Shown here: positions 1 through 6,530 of the stretch, piece after piece
Layout of the letters: every line of letters begins with the position of its first letter
Numbering within the stretch: position 1 is the stretch's first letter
NCBI GenBank assembly: GCA_029940345.1
Contig: JAOZRC010000089.1
Location: 1-12,456 of the forward strand
Source: Desulfobacterales bacterium
GTDB taxonomy: Bacteria > Desulfobacterota > Desulfobacteria > Desulfobacterales > JAUCGF01
DNA: 12,456 nt
Direction: 5' to 3'
Translations under genes and position numbers: made by a program
The notes under the pieces: generated by a model
The model's input: only the letters and a program-made list of their open reading frames with translations
What the model was told of the DNA's origin: nothing
The model's database searches: none

Positions 1-42
1 TTTACCTATATTAATAAAGCAGTGGTATCAGTTCATTTGCGA

Positions 43-240
43 CGAACTATAAGTATCCGGGTGTGTAATTCACGAGCGTCGGTTAGCGCGTAGGCTGGGT
101 TGAGGAATGAAACCCGGTTTTCCTGAAAATGAAGGGCTATTCTTCGTTAAAAAATGCCAGGTTTCGTTCCTCAACCCAGCCTACATCAATGCATTAGCCG
201 ACAGTTTTGAATTACACACATTATCCGGTTATATAGTTTG
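43..240. repeat. Long imperfect palindrome (MITE-like), about 198 bp
   Basis: The outer arms pair across a nested central hairpin. Bases 61-72 (GTGTGTAATTCA) are an exact reverse complement of 208-219. Bases 78-85 pair with 195-202 with one G-T wobble. The ends CTATA (47-51) and TATAG (232-236) also pair, with small bulges between. The centre (90-184) is an almost perfect 25-bp stem of REP type. The whole could fold as one long hairpin or be a small non-autonomous mobile element. I see no transposase and no clear target duplication, so mobility is only an inference from symmetry. Confidence 0.6.
90..184. repeat. Inverted pair of REP-like elements (BIME-like)
   Basis: Bases 90-114 and 160-184 are inverted copies over 25 bp with a single difference, which still allows a G-U pair. 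Each copy starts, on its own strand, with GTAG followed by an imperfect small hairpin (GGGTT paired with AACCC). GTAG plus a hairpin is the hallmark of REP elements handled by RAYT/TnpA_REP transposases, and an inverted pair is the BIME arrangement. The GTAGGCTGGGTTGAGG core resembles a REP type I recall from several bacterial groups; this was not checked. On the transcript of the operon the pair would form a very stable stem that could protect or end the 3' end. Confidence 0.65.
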
Positions 241-270
241 CAGAATTTTAAAAACGTCTGAATCAGAATT

Positions 271-390
271 GGCATATACTTGGCACGGTCATAATTGGTG
301 ATTTTGAAATATGTCTTACGCCTATGAATTAAGGTATTGATCAATTATAAAATCACCAATTATGGCCTTCGCGAGTATAGTTATACTGCC
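271..390. repeat. Second imperfect palindrome, about 120 bp
   Basis: Bases 287-305 and 349-367 are inverted copies over 19 bp with one difference that still permits a wobble pair (core CATAATTGGTGATTTT and its complement). The outer ends also match loosely: GGCATATACT at 271-280 against AGTATA at 374-379 and TATACTGCC at 382-390. The loop of about 43 bases is AT-rich and codes for nothing. The GGCA and TGCC termini suggest a small MITE-like element, but no target duplication is evident. It could equally serve as a transcript 3'-end structure. Confidence 0.5.
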
Positions 391-472
391 TCATTGCGAA
401 AAAAGTGTAAACTACTTTTAGCCCTATATGAAGGATGCCAATAAATGCACTTAACCAATCGCCAGATAAGGT

Positions 473-498
473 GGGCTCAGCCGGTTTTGCCGAGGCCC
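473..498 (-). terminator. Stem-loop just after the radical SAM stop codon
   Basis: On the minus strand, immediately after the TAA stop, GGGC-C-TCGGC pairs with GCTGA-GCCC around a short A-rich loop: nine pairs, one bulge, one wobble. No run of U follows, so it is not a classic intrinsic terminator. It may be a processing or stabilising stem, or act together with the larger palindromes further downstream. Confidence 0.3.
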
Positions 499-1989
499 TT
501 AAAACTCTTCCAAATCTTTAAAAACGTTTATCGCCGCCAACCGCTCCATTTCGGTAATGTAGAGGCTTTCCCAGCCCTGTTTGCGGATTTGACGGGCATG
601 GAAATATTTTAACACCGGTTTCATCCCATAGCGCCAGATGCCTGTCCAAAATTTGCCATCCCTTTGCACCAGCTTCGACGGATTCCACCATCCTAACACT
701 GTCTGCCGGTAGTACCACACGATGTACTGCAACTGTTCCGTACTCAGATGTTTAGTGCGCACATTGGCCCATAAGCCGGTGTAACGTTTGAAATCATCAT
801 GATTAGACACCAGGCCCGCTTTCAAAAGGTTTTCCCGTATGCCGGTTTTGGGATAAGGCGTCAAAATTTGGCAGATCGCGGCATCAACATCCTGTTCATT
901 AAAGAATTCATAATTGCGTTTGATGGTTTCTTCGTCATCATCAGGAAATCCGAAAACCAATCCGCCGATAATCATCATTCCATATTTATGGCAAAATTGA
1001 ATCGCCGTTTTGGAAGCTTCGACAATATTGCCTTTATTAGCAGCAGCCAGATTTTCAGGCGAAATATTTTCAATTCCCAGGAAGACAATGCGGAATCCGG
1101 CCTGAGCCATTTTTTCAACCATTGCTTCATTTTGGGCCATGGAAATGCAATCCGCCTGCACCACCATTACCAATTTTTGATAGTTCCGCTGAATAATCGC
1201 ATCACACAGGGCTATGACTCTTTTGGGGTTTAGCACCATATTGTCATCCGTCACAAACACATTATATGCTTTTTTCTGATAGTAGATGTTATCCAGATCG
1301 GCCAGGACGCGCTCAATGGGAAAGGTGCGGAAACTACGGCCATACATCCGACGGATGCTGCAGAAATTGCACCCTCGGGTGCATCCCCGGGAGGTCTCAA
1401 GCACCTCCATTTTTTTATTCATCAGATGATACCCCCAGGTTAAGCGACGTTTATCGCGTATGGGCGGTTTCAGATCAGAGAGATCATATAATTCCCCACG
1501 GGGATTATGGATAAAACGACCATTTTTTTTATATGAAAGGGAGGGGATATCTTCCACCTTATCGGAGCCTTGTAACGCGTTCATTAAACGGCGGCAAACT
1601 TCTTCGCCTTCCCCGCGGACCATGAAATCAAATAGCTCCCCATCCGAAGTACGCGCGATTTCGGCCGACATCAAGGTGGCATGATACCCGCCAATAACGA
1701 TTTTAACCTGGGGTAATACGGTTTTAATTAACTTGGCAATTTTCACGCAGGTGTCGTACTGCCAAGCCATGGCCGACAATCCGATCATATCCGGTTTCAA
1801 CTTGGGTAGGATTTTGGTCAAATAGCGACGCACCTTATTGCGCTTACGCACCAGGTCGATAATAAGGACATCGTGACATTTATCAATATGTGCGCCAATC
1901 GTGGCAATCCCAAGGTTGGGAATATGAACGGCCGCTTCATGAATAACAATCGGTGCCGTATCTGGCATGGATATGAAAACAATTTTCAT
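499..1989 (-). CDS. Radical SAM protein with B12-binding-type N-terminal domain
   Basis: A 496-residue cytosolic enzyme of the B12-binding radical SAM family. Residues about 1-140 form the Rossmann-like cobalamin-type domain (IPNLGIATIGAHI at 23-35, PDMIGLSAMAWQY at 66-78, IVIGGYHAT at 97-105). The radical SAM core follows, with the [4Fe-4S] cysteines C203, C207 and C210 in CTRGCNFC. It goes on through VFVTDDN (244-250), VFLGIEN (302-308) and the glycine-rich IIGGLVFGFPD (340-350). The C-terminal 100 residues, rich in W and Y, are family-specific. Such proteins methylate or otherwise modify unreactive carbons of lipids, cofactors or natural products; the substrate cannot be read here. It is the last gene, 80 bases after plsC, with AGGA nine bases before its ATG. 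Its envelope-lipid neighbours suggest a lipid or isoprenoid substrate, an inference only. Confidence 0.9.
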   Translation of the reverse strand: MKIVFISMPDTAPIVIHEAAVHIPNLGIATIGAHIDKCHDVLIIDLVRKRNKVRRYLTKILPKLKPDMIGLSAMAWQYDTCVKIAKLIKTVLPQVKIVIGGYHATLMSAEIARTSDGELFDFMVRGEGEEVCRRLMNALQGSDKVEDIPSLSYKKNGRFIHNPRGELYDLSDLKPPIRDKRRLTWGYHLMNKKMEVLETSRGCTRGCNFCSIRRMYGRSFRTFPIERVLADLDNIYYQKKAYNVFVTDDNMVLNPKRVIALCDAIIQRNYQKLVMVVQADCISMAQNEAMVEKMAQAGFRIVFLGIENISPENLAAANKGNIVEASKTAIQFCHKYGMMIIGGLVFGFPDDDEETIKRNYEFFNEQDVDAAICQILTPYPKTGIRENLLKAGLVSNHDDFKRYTGLWANVRTKHLSTEQLQYIVWYYRQTVLGWWNPSKLVQRDGKFWTGIWRYGMKPVLKYFHARQIRKQGWESLYITEMERLAAINVFKDLEEF

Positions 1990-2017
1990 CGGTTAATTTC
2001 CTGTTGCATCAGGTAAG

Positions 2018-2046
2018 ATTATCAATCACTGATTCTTTGTCCACAA
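2018..2046 (-). promoter_or_regulatory. Possible internal promoter for the radical SAM gene
   Basis: In the 80-base gap before the radical SAM gene the minus strand reads TTGTGG, then 17 bases, then GATAAT. This is a weak -35 match and a good -10 match at the ideal spacing for a sigma-70-type promoter, about 30 bases ahead of the start codon. The gap is the largest between the lower genes of the operon, so separate expression is plausible. The evidence is consensus matching only, in AT-rich DNA. Confidence 0.3.
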
Positions 2047-2069
2047 ATCACACGAAAAATTAGGCGTTT

Positions 2070-2810
2070 TTAATTTTGATCAGAACAAGCGCGCATTAAA
2101 TCACGCGTTTGGGTTATTAAAGCAGATATGGTAAAATCAGCGCTATCATAATCAGGTTCGAACGATCCGATTAAGCGGACCGTAATCGGCAGAGGGTGTG
2201 TGTTAAATAAAAATTCCCCGGGTTTACAAAGCGTTTCCGTATGGCGAATAAACAAAACCTTGATGGGTGCCCGACACCGCCGGGCAATTTTAAACGCGCC
2301 CGGATTGAAACTGCCCAGTTCACGATTACGGCTGCGCGTGCCTTCGGGAAAAACAAAAATATTACCACCCGTTTGCAGGTAGGCTGGCAGGCTTTCGATA
2401 CGCTGTATTAAGAGTGCGTTCAATTTTCCCAAGGCTGTAGAGGGGAGGTAACCGGCGGCTTTGATCATCTGGCCGAAGATGGGAATCTTGAAAAAGATGC
2501 TTTTGACAATCGTTTTGTGCCTGGCGAACATTGAAATCAAAAGAAGCGGATCAAGATAGGACAGATGGTTGCAAATAATTACAGAAGAACGAATGGCCAA
2601 TACACTTTTCTCAATATGCAAATTCAGTGTAGGTATGAATAAATGGATAATCCGGATAAAAATACGGTAAAAGCGATGGTTCAGTTTTTGAAACGCAATT
2701 TCACGATCAGGGGAAAACAGGGTTGCCGCCAGATAAAAAGGAGCGAAGAAGAAAATAAAGCCCAGCGTAAAATAGAGCCACAGTGTTAATGTAAGCAATA
2801 GGTTCATCAT
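2070..2810 (-). CDS. plsC: PlsC-type 1-acyl-glycerol-3-phosphate acyltransferase
   Basis: Residue numbering is for a 246-residue protein, a usual length for the LPLAT/PlsC family. It adds the second acyl chain to lysophosphatidic acid, giving phosphatidic acid at the inner membrane. A hydrophobic N-terminal segment (about 3-31) anchors it. The catalytic HX4D motif is NHLSYLD (H82, D87). FPEGTRS (154-160) is the glycerol-phosphate-binding motif and GAFKIA (171-176) follows as expected. The related acyltransferases of ornithine lipid or lipid A pathways share these motifs, so the exact acceptor is not proved. PlsY, which makes lysophosphatidic acid, lies three genes upstream, supporting the phospholipid assignment. 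The start has two tandem ATG codons (2810 and 2807); the gap to the preceding stop is six bases and lies in a short heptamer repeat, with no strong Shine-Dalgarno, so coupling to the upstream gene is likely. Confidence 0.88.
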   Translation of the reverse strand: MMNLLLTLTLWLYFTLGFIFFFAPFYLAATLFSPDREIAFQKLNHRFYRIFIRIIHLFIPTLNLHIEKSVLAIRSSVIICNHLSYLDPLLLISMFARHKTIVKSIFFKIPIFGQMIKAAGYLPSTALGKLNALLIQRIESLPAYLQTGGNIFVFPEGTRSRNRELGSFNPGAFKIARRCRAPIKVLFIRHTETLCKPGEFLFNTHPLPITVRLIGSFEPDYDSADFTISALITQTRDLMRACSDQN

Positions 2811-2812
2811 AT

Positions 2813-2840
2813 GAATTCAGAATTCAGGATTCCGATTATC
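2813..2840. repeat. Short heptamer array at the gene junction
   Basis: Four consecutive 7-base units, GAATTCA twice, then GGATTCC and GATTATC (plus strand), span the stop codon of the WecA-like gene and reach almost to the plsC start. They encode the last residues of the upstream protein (RNPEF), so the repeat is partly coding. The period is the same as in the two longer arrays at 5099-5161 and 10420-10482. Confidence 0.5.
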
Positions 2841-4325
2841 CAACTGTTGTAAAGTACTCAGAATGGTTCGGCGAAGATGCTCGACGCGCCTCAAGGTATA
2901 GTGTGTGATCGGGTCCAGTTGCAGGTCTTTAACTAACACCAGGACGCCGTAACTTTTGACTTTTTGCTGACGAGGAGCGTCTGTATGCAACGGCAGTTCC
3001 AATTTCATATTGCTCTTATTAAAAATGTCCTTGCCACTATAAAAACCGTTGCGGGTCCAGAGAAATCGGTTTTCATCTGAACGTCTTCCCGCACTTGGGT
3101 CGAAAAATCCGGATTTGAGGTAAAGTTCGGCCTTGTCGAATTTCAAGCGTTCCAGCGCGTTAATCATATTGAGCCATAAGGCTTGAATATCCTCGGATTG
3201 GCTAATTTCCATTTGCAGGTTTAAAAAACTGCGCCTTTCGTATGTAATGCCGGTGTCATCCGTTAAATCCTTAAACCAGCCATAGATTTTATCTGAACCG
3301 AAATATTCGAAATAGCCCAGCTTGCGTACAAAAATAATTGCACCGGCACCCAGAACGATCAAAAATAAACCGGAGCGTTCATCCTGGTAATTCACCATGA
3401 CAATAGCGAACAGGCATAAACAGAATGTAAGAGTGTAAAGCAGCCATACCACATTTTTATCGGAGAGGCCCATATTCAGAAGTTTATGATGAATATGTTC
3501 GTTGTCAGGCCGGAACATTTGACGGCCCTGTAAAAAGCGTCTTAAAGGCGACAGAAGGGTATCAAAAAGCGGTACGCCCAGCGCCAATAACGGAATGAGC
3601 ATGGCAGCTCCCACCTGATTTTTGGCGTTGCCGATAATGGCGAAGCCGGCAATGATGTACCCTAAAAAATAGCTGCCGCCATCGCCCAAAAAAACAGATG
3701 CCGGGTTAAAATTATAGCGTAAAAAGCCCAGGACGCCCCCGGCCAATGCGGAAAATAAAAGGGCGCAAACATAGTTTTCCCTTAAAATGGAAAGAATGAC
3801 GATCACAATCGACACAAAAAAGGTGATGCCCCCGGCAAGGCCGTCGAGGCCATCAATCAAATTGACCGCATTGATAAACAGGATAAACCAGGCCACGGTC
3901 GCGACATAGCTGAAGAGTGGGGATTGGAGGTGCAGAGAAAACATATCAAATCCGAGATCGCCCATATACGCACAACTTGCGGCAATGATTTGAAAAATAA
4001 ACTTGATCCCGGGATGCAGTCGTCTAAAATCATCTGCCAGGCCAATTCCGAAAATAATACACCCACCGCTCAAAAAGTAAAAAAAGCGTTCATCAATTTC
4101 AATCTGGACAGATACAAGGGTTTGCAAACACCCGTTAATCAACAGTGTCAAAAAAAAGGTGATGAAAATGGCCAAACCGCCGGTTCGGGGAATTAAACGG
4201 GTGTGAATTTTACGTTCGTCCGGCGTATCCACGGCTCCGTAGCGCATTCCCAATTTGCCGGCCAGTGGCGTGATCATCAGGGATAACACCAGGGCAACGG
4301 CAAAGATAACAAGGACGGTGGTCAT
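2817..4325 (-). CDS. WecA/MraY-family sugar-1-phosphate transferase with extra C-terminal domain
   Basis: A 502-residue polytopic inner-membrane enzyme of the polyprenyl-phosphate HexNAc-1-phosphate transferase family. It moves a sugar-1-phosphate from a UDP-sugar to undecaprenyl phosphate, starting a glycan such as O-antigen or exopolysaccharide. Signatures are DERKIHTRLIPRTGGLAI (36-53), the DD pair D98-D99 in GLADDF, NAVNLIDGLDGLAGG (152-166), FLGDGGSY (212-219) and the UDP-sugar loop with HIHH (277-280). The HIHH form favours WecA-like enzymes over true MraY. About ten hydrophobic segments end near residue 334. Beyond lies a soluble tail (about 335-502) not needed for catalysis in ordinary WecA; the predicted strand/helix pattern recalls a GAF-like sensor. 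The ATG overlaps the TGA of the glycosyltransferase by four bases, with AGGA eight bases upstream. Confidence 0.88.
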   Translation of the reverse strand: MTTVLVIFAVALVLSLMITPLAGKLGMRYGAVDTPDERKIHTRLIPRTGGLAIFITFFLTLLINGCLQTLVSVQIEIDERFFYFLSGGCIIFGIGLADDFRRLHPGIKFIFQIIAASCAYMGDLGFDMFSLHLQSPLFSYVATVAWFILFINAVNLIDGLDGLAGGITFFVSIVIVILSILRENYVCALLFSALAGGVLGFLRYNFNPASVFLGDGGSYFLGYIIAGFAIIGNAKNQVGAAMLIPLLALGVPLFDTLLSPLRRFLQGRQMFRPDNEHIHHKLLNMGLSDKNVVWLLYTLTFCLCLFAIVMVNYQDERSGLFLIVLGAGAIIFVRKLGYFEYFGSDKIYGWFKDLTDDTGITYERRSFLNLQMEISQSEDIQALWLNMINALERLKFDKAELYLKSGFFDPSAGRRSDENRFLWTRNGFYSGKDIFNKSNMKLELPLHTDAPRQQKVKSYGVLVLVKDLQLDPITHYTLRRVEHLRRTILSTLQQLDNRNPEF

Positions 4326-5098
4326 AAAGGATTTCCTACTAAACGGGGCCGGAGATACTGCCCGATTTTACACAGCGGTTTCAGATACAACGTCCAGGGA
4401 AATGGTTTAAGGCCATTTACACGCCAGGCGCGTCGATCATGGTAATTCGCCTGCAGCCGATTTCTTACAGATGCGTTGCTAACTCCGCCGGTGCGCATTT
4501 TCACTAAAATACGCGGAATATATTTGCTGGTAATGCCATATTTCAATAAAAAACGCAGCATCAGTTCATAATCGGCGGATGTGCCCAGCTCAAGGTTAAA
4601 ATCACCATATTTCAAATATACCGATCGTCGCACAAAAAAGGTGGGATGCGGCGGCATCCATCCATAATAAAAGCGACGTTTGTCAAATTCATAAGATTGC
4701 CAGTAACGCACAATCTGTTTAGGGTTGTCAGCACGAACATACACCAGATCACCGTAGCAGGAATCAATAGGCCTATTTTTTTTAAAATAACGCTCAAACA
4801 GAGCAGCCACATCAGCCAAAACATCACAATCCGCAAAAATATCGTCAGCATGAAGAAAGCCGATAACGTCGCCGGAGGCCAATTGAATACCTTTGTTTAA
4901 GGCATCGTAAAGTCCCCGATCCGGCCCGGAAACAATCAGGGCATCCTTCTGGCTCTCCAGATGAATGATGTCAAGTGTCTCATCGGCAGATCCGCCGTCA
5001 ATAATAACATGCTCAAATTGATACGTTTGGCTTTTCAGGCTTGCCAGGCAGGATTTAATTGTATGCGCGGCATTAAGAGTCGTTGTTATAATTGAAAT
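4322..5098 (-). CDS. Family 2 glycosyltransferase, start codon unclear
   Basis: A GT-A fold sugar transferase of the WcaE-like group, cytosolic or membrane-peripheral. The reading frame gives the family N-terminus SIITTTLNA, then VIIDGGSADET, GPDRGLYDALNKG and the metal-binding FLHADD. All motifs before ASGD lie upstream of the first conventional start, a TTG at 4882, which would remove about 72 essential residues. The frame is open to 5179 but has no ATG, GTG or TTG there. I place the start at the ATT of 5096-5098, giving 258 residues, a usual length. An ATA at 5174-5176 has AAGGA seven bases upstream and would add 26 residues translated from the heptamer array. The stop overlaps the next ATG (ATGA). 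Between plsY and a WecA-like gene, it probably adds a sugar to the lipid-linked glycan. A gene disabled by loss of its start is the alternative. Confidence 0.8.
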   Translation of the reverse strand: MSIITTTLNAAHTIKSCLASLKSQTYQFEHVIIDGGSADETLDIIHLESQKDALIVSGPDRGLYDALNKGIQLASGDVIGFLHADDIFADCDVLADVAALFERYFKKNRPIDSCYGDLVYVRADNPKQIVRYWQSYEFDKRRFYYGWMPPHPTFFVRRSVYLKYGDFNLELGTSADYELMLRFLLKYGITSKYIPRILVKMRTGGVSNASVRNRLQANYHDRRAWRVNGLKPFPWTLYLKPLCKIGQYLRPRLVGNPL

Positions 5099-5161
5099 TT
5101 TTGGATTGTTGATTTTAGATTTTGGATTGTTGACTGCCGACTGCTGACTGCCGACTGCTGA
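5099..5161. repeat. Heptamer array, nine units, between plsY and the glycosyltransferase
   Basis: Nine 7-base units in unbroken register, each ending in GA on the plus strand. Four units alternate CTGCCGA and CTGCTGA. The other five are TTTTGGA (twice), TTGTTGA (twice) and TTTTAGA. The array starts where the glycosyltransferase domain begins and ends 12 bases from the plsY stop. Because three heptamers equal seven codons, the minus-strand frame stays open through it and would read as 7-residue peptide repeats (SAVGSQQ, SAVNNPK, SKINNPK). Short tandem heptanucleotide repeats are known from cyanobacteria and other genomes. Function is unknown. Confidence 0.8.
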
Positions 5162-5172
5162 CTTTTTGTCTT

Positions 5173-5757
5173 TTATTTTTTATTCCTTTTGATTATTTTC
5201 GTGATATTGCGTTCATGATTGTAACAGATCAACAGAGCCGTGATTATCGTTGCGAACCCAGCCAATCCGTTCCAGGGTTGTGATGCAATGGTTCCAGCGG
5301 CGAGGATGCCTACCATAGTAATAGAGGCGACAAAAGGGATGCGCCAGACGCAATAGGCCATGATCCAGGCCAATAAGGCTGCGATTGTCGCTATGGGTGC
5401 GGCTACGGCGGTAAAACCGATATAGTGCGCAACGCCCTTGCCGCCCTGAAAATGATGCCAGCAGGGAAAGCGGTTGCCAATGATCATCGCCATCCCTATC
5501 CAGGGAATCTGTTGCCAGGGCAGCAACCATTCACCACAAACAGCTATTATGACAGCTTTGCCAACATCTGTCAACAGGACGATAAGCGCCCAAAATGGCC
5601 CCGCCTGGCGGTATACATTGGTGACGCCGGCATTTTGGCTGAATTGAGTGCGAGGATCCGGCTTGCCGCTTAATTTGAATACCAAAATGGCGCTGTTCAA
5701 GGAGGCAATCAGATAGGTGCCAATTAAAAGCAAAATGAACTGCCCTGGCGAGTTCAT
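5173..5757 (-). CDS. plsY: PlsY glycerol-3-phosphate acyltransferase, divergent motifs
   Basis: A 194-residue integral membrane protein, standard PlsY length, which transfers an acyl chain from acyl-phosphate to glycerol-3-phosphate as the first step to phosphatidic acid. Hydrophobic segments at about 6-28, 56-80, 112-135 and 141-178 fit the family topology. Motif 1 is DPRT-QFSQNAGVTNVYR (34-50), where most PlsY have GSGNxGATN. Motif 2 is GNRFPCWHHFQGGKGVA (94-110), with N for the usual H after G. Motif 3 is VWRIPFVASI (137-146). The tail NHERNITKIIK fits the conserved HRxNI segment, but the protein ends without the usual GxE. The substitutions in motifs 1 and 2 leave activity likely but not certain. 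The ATG overlaps the kdsB stop by four bases and has no Shine-Dalgarno of its own, so it depends on coupled translation. PlsX, which supplies acyl-phosphate, is not in the window. Confidence 0.87.
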   Translation of the reverse strand: MNSPGQFILLLIGTYLIASLNSAILVFKLSGKPDPRTQFSQNAGVTNVYRQAGPFWALIVLLTDVGKAVIIAVCGEWLLPWQQIPWIGMAMIIGNRFPCWHHFQGGKGVAHYIGFTAVAAPIATIAALLAWIMAYCVWRIPFVASITMVGILAAGTIASQPWNGLAGFATIITALLICYNHERNITKIIKRNKK

Positions 5758-6530
5758 ACGACTATTGGGGATTTTTCATCCGCAAGCAATTTCTCGATGC
5801 GTGCAATGTCTTCGGGCAGGTCCACTTCCGGAGAATCATGTGAGGTAATCACCACTTTAACAGAATGGCCATGTTCCAAAACCCGCAATTGTTCCAATTT
5901 TTCAATATTCTCAAGACGACCGGTGGGCAACTGGCGGAATGTTTCCAGGAAACGGCGTTTGTAAGCATAAAATCCCAGGTGTTTGTAAGTTGAAAAATGA
6001 TCGGAAGTATCCCGCCCGCAGGGTATCGATGACCGTGAAAAGTATAAAGCAAACCTGCGGCCGTCAAAAACCACTTTTACATCTTTGGGATTGGTGATCT
6101 CTTGTTTATTGATAATTCTGAATGCCAATGTACTCATTTCAATCATTTCATCAGGGTTATCAGGATTATCAGCGGTCAAAAACGGCTGAATCATTTCATC
6201 AATACTGTGAGGATTCAACAGGGGCTGATCGCCCTGGATGTTAACAATAAGATCATCCGCCGCCAGATTCATTTTTTCAGCCGCTTCAGCCAAGCGGTCA
6301 GTGCCGGAACGATTATCAGCAGAGGTGATGAGCGCTTTGCCGCCTATTTTTGCCACCGCATTAAAAATTCGCTCGTCATCCGTGGCCACAATAACATCTT
6401 CAACCAGTTTCGCCTGACAGACCCTTGTATATACGTGTTCAACCATGGGTTTGCCCGCAATCAGCGCCAAAGGCTTTCCCGGGAAGCGACTGGATTCGTA
6501 ACGTGAAGGAATAATTGCGATAATTTTCAT
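5754..6530 (-). CDS. kdsB: KdsB, CMP-Kdo synthetase
   Basis: 3-deoxy-manno-octulosonate cytidylyltransferase: activates Kdo with CTP to CMP-Kdo in the cytosol, the donor for the lipopolysaccharide inner core. The 258-residue length is typical. Motifs in order: IIPSRYESSRFPGKPL (6-21), the nucleotide-binding N-terminus; VATDDERI (48-55); SGTDRLAEA (75-83); VNIQGDQP (96-103) with the metal-binding aspartate; LGFYAY (185-190); LENIEKLEQLR (206-216); and EVDLPEDI (235-242), where most have VDTPED. I chose the ATG at 6530 over one 39 bases upstream because it has AAGGA at six bases and gives the family N-terminus. It forms an ATGA overlap with the WD40 kinase stop and another with plsY. No kdsA, kdsC or Kdo transferase is seen here, so Kdo genes are dispersed. 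Confidence 0.96.
   Translation of the reverse strand: MKIIAIIPSRYESSRFPGKPLALIAGKPMVEHVYTRVCQAKLVEDVIVATDDERIFNAVAKIGGKALITSADNRSGTDRLAEAAEKMNLAADDLIVNIQGDQPLLNPHSIDEMIQPFLTADNPDNPDEMIEMSTLAFRIINKQEITNPKDVKVVFDGRRFALYFSRSSIPCGRDTSDHFSTYKHLGFYAYKRRFLETFRQLPTGRLENIEKLEQLRVLEHGHSVKVVITSHDSPEVDLPEDIARIEKLLADEKSPIVV

Larger units (their letters stand above)
1..498. other. Gene-free downstream region rich in palindromes
   Basis: This stretch lies beyond the stop codon of the last gene of the operon. I find no credible protein gene in it. The open frame at 107-301 runs straight through both arms of a hairpin and has no family-like features. What it does hold is two long imperfect inverted repeats (43-240 and 271-390) and a short stem directly after the radical SAM stop codon (473-498). 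Bases 1-42 and about 391-472 show nothing I can name. The next gene to the left must begin outside the window. Confidence 0.6.

Noticed and set aside
107..301. Open frame of 64 residues on the plus strand
   Set aside because: It runs through both arms of the REP-like inverted pair and the outer palindrome; no ribosome binding site or family-like sequence.
799..1233. Plus-strand open frame of 144 residues opposite the radical SAM gene
   Set aside because: Antisense shadow of a clearly real gene; no recognisable domain and no start signal.
2056..2077. AT-only palindrome (AAAATTA and TAATTTT) over the plsC stop as a terminator
   Set aside because: The stem has no G-C pairs and overlaps the stop codon; stability is too low to support a terminator call.
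4322..4882. Glycosyltransferase starting at the TTG of 4882
   Set aside because: It would cut off the nucleotide-sugar-binding half of the GT2 fold, which is plainly encoded in the same frame upstream.
5099..5161. CRISPR array
   Set aside because: Units are 7 bases with no spacers between them; this is a tandem heptamer repeat.
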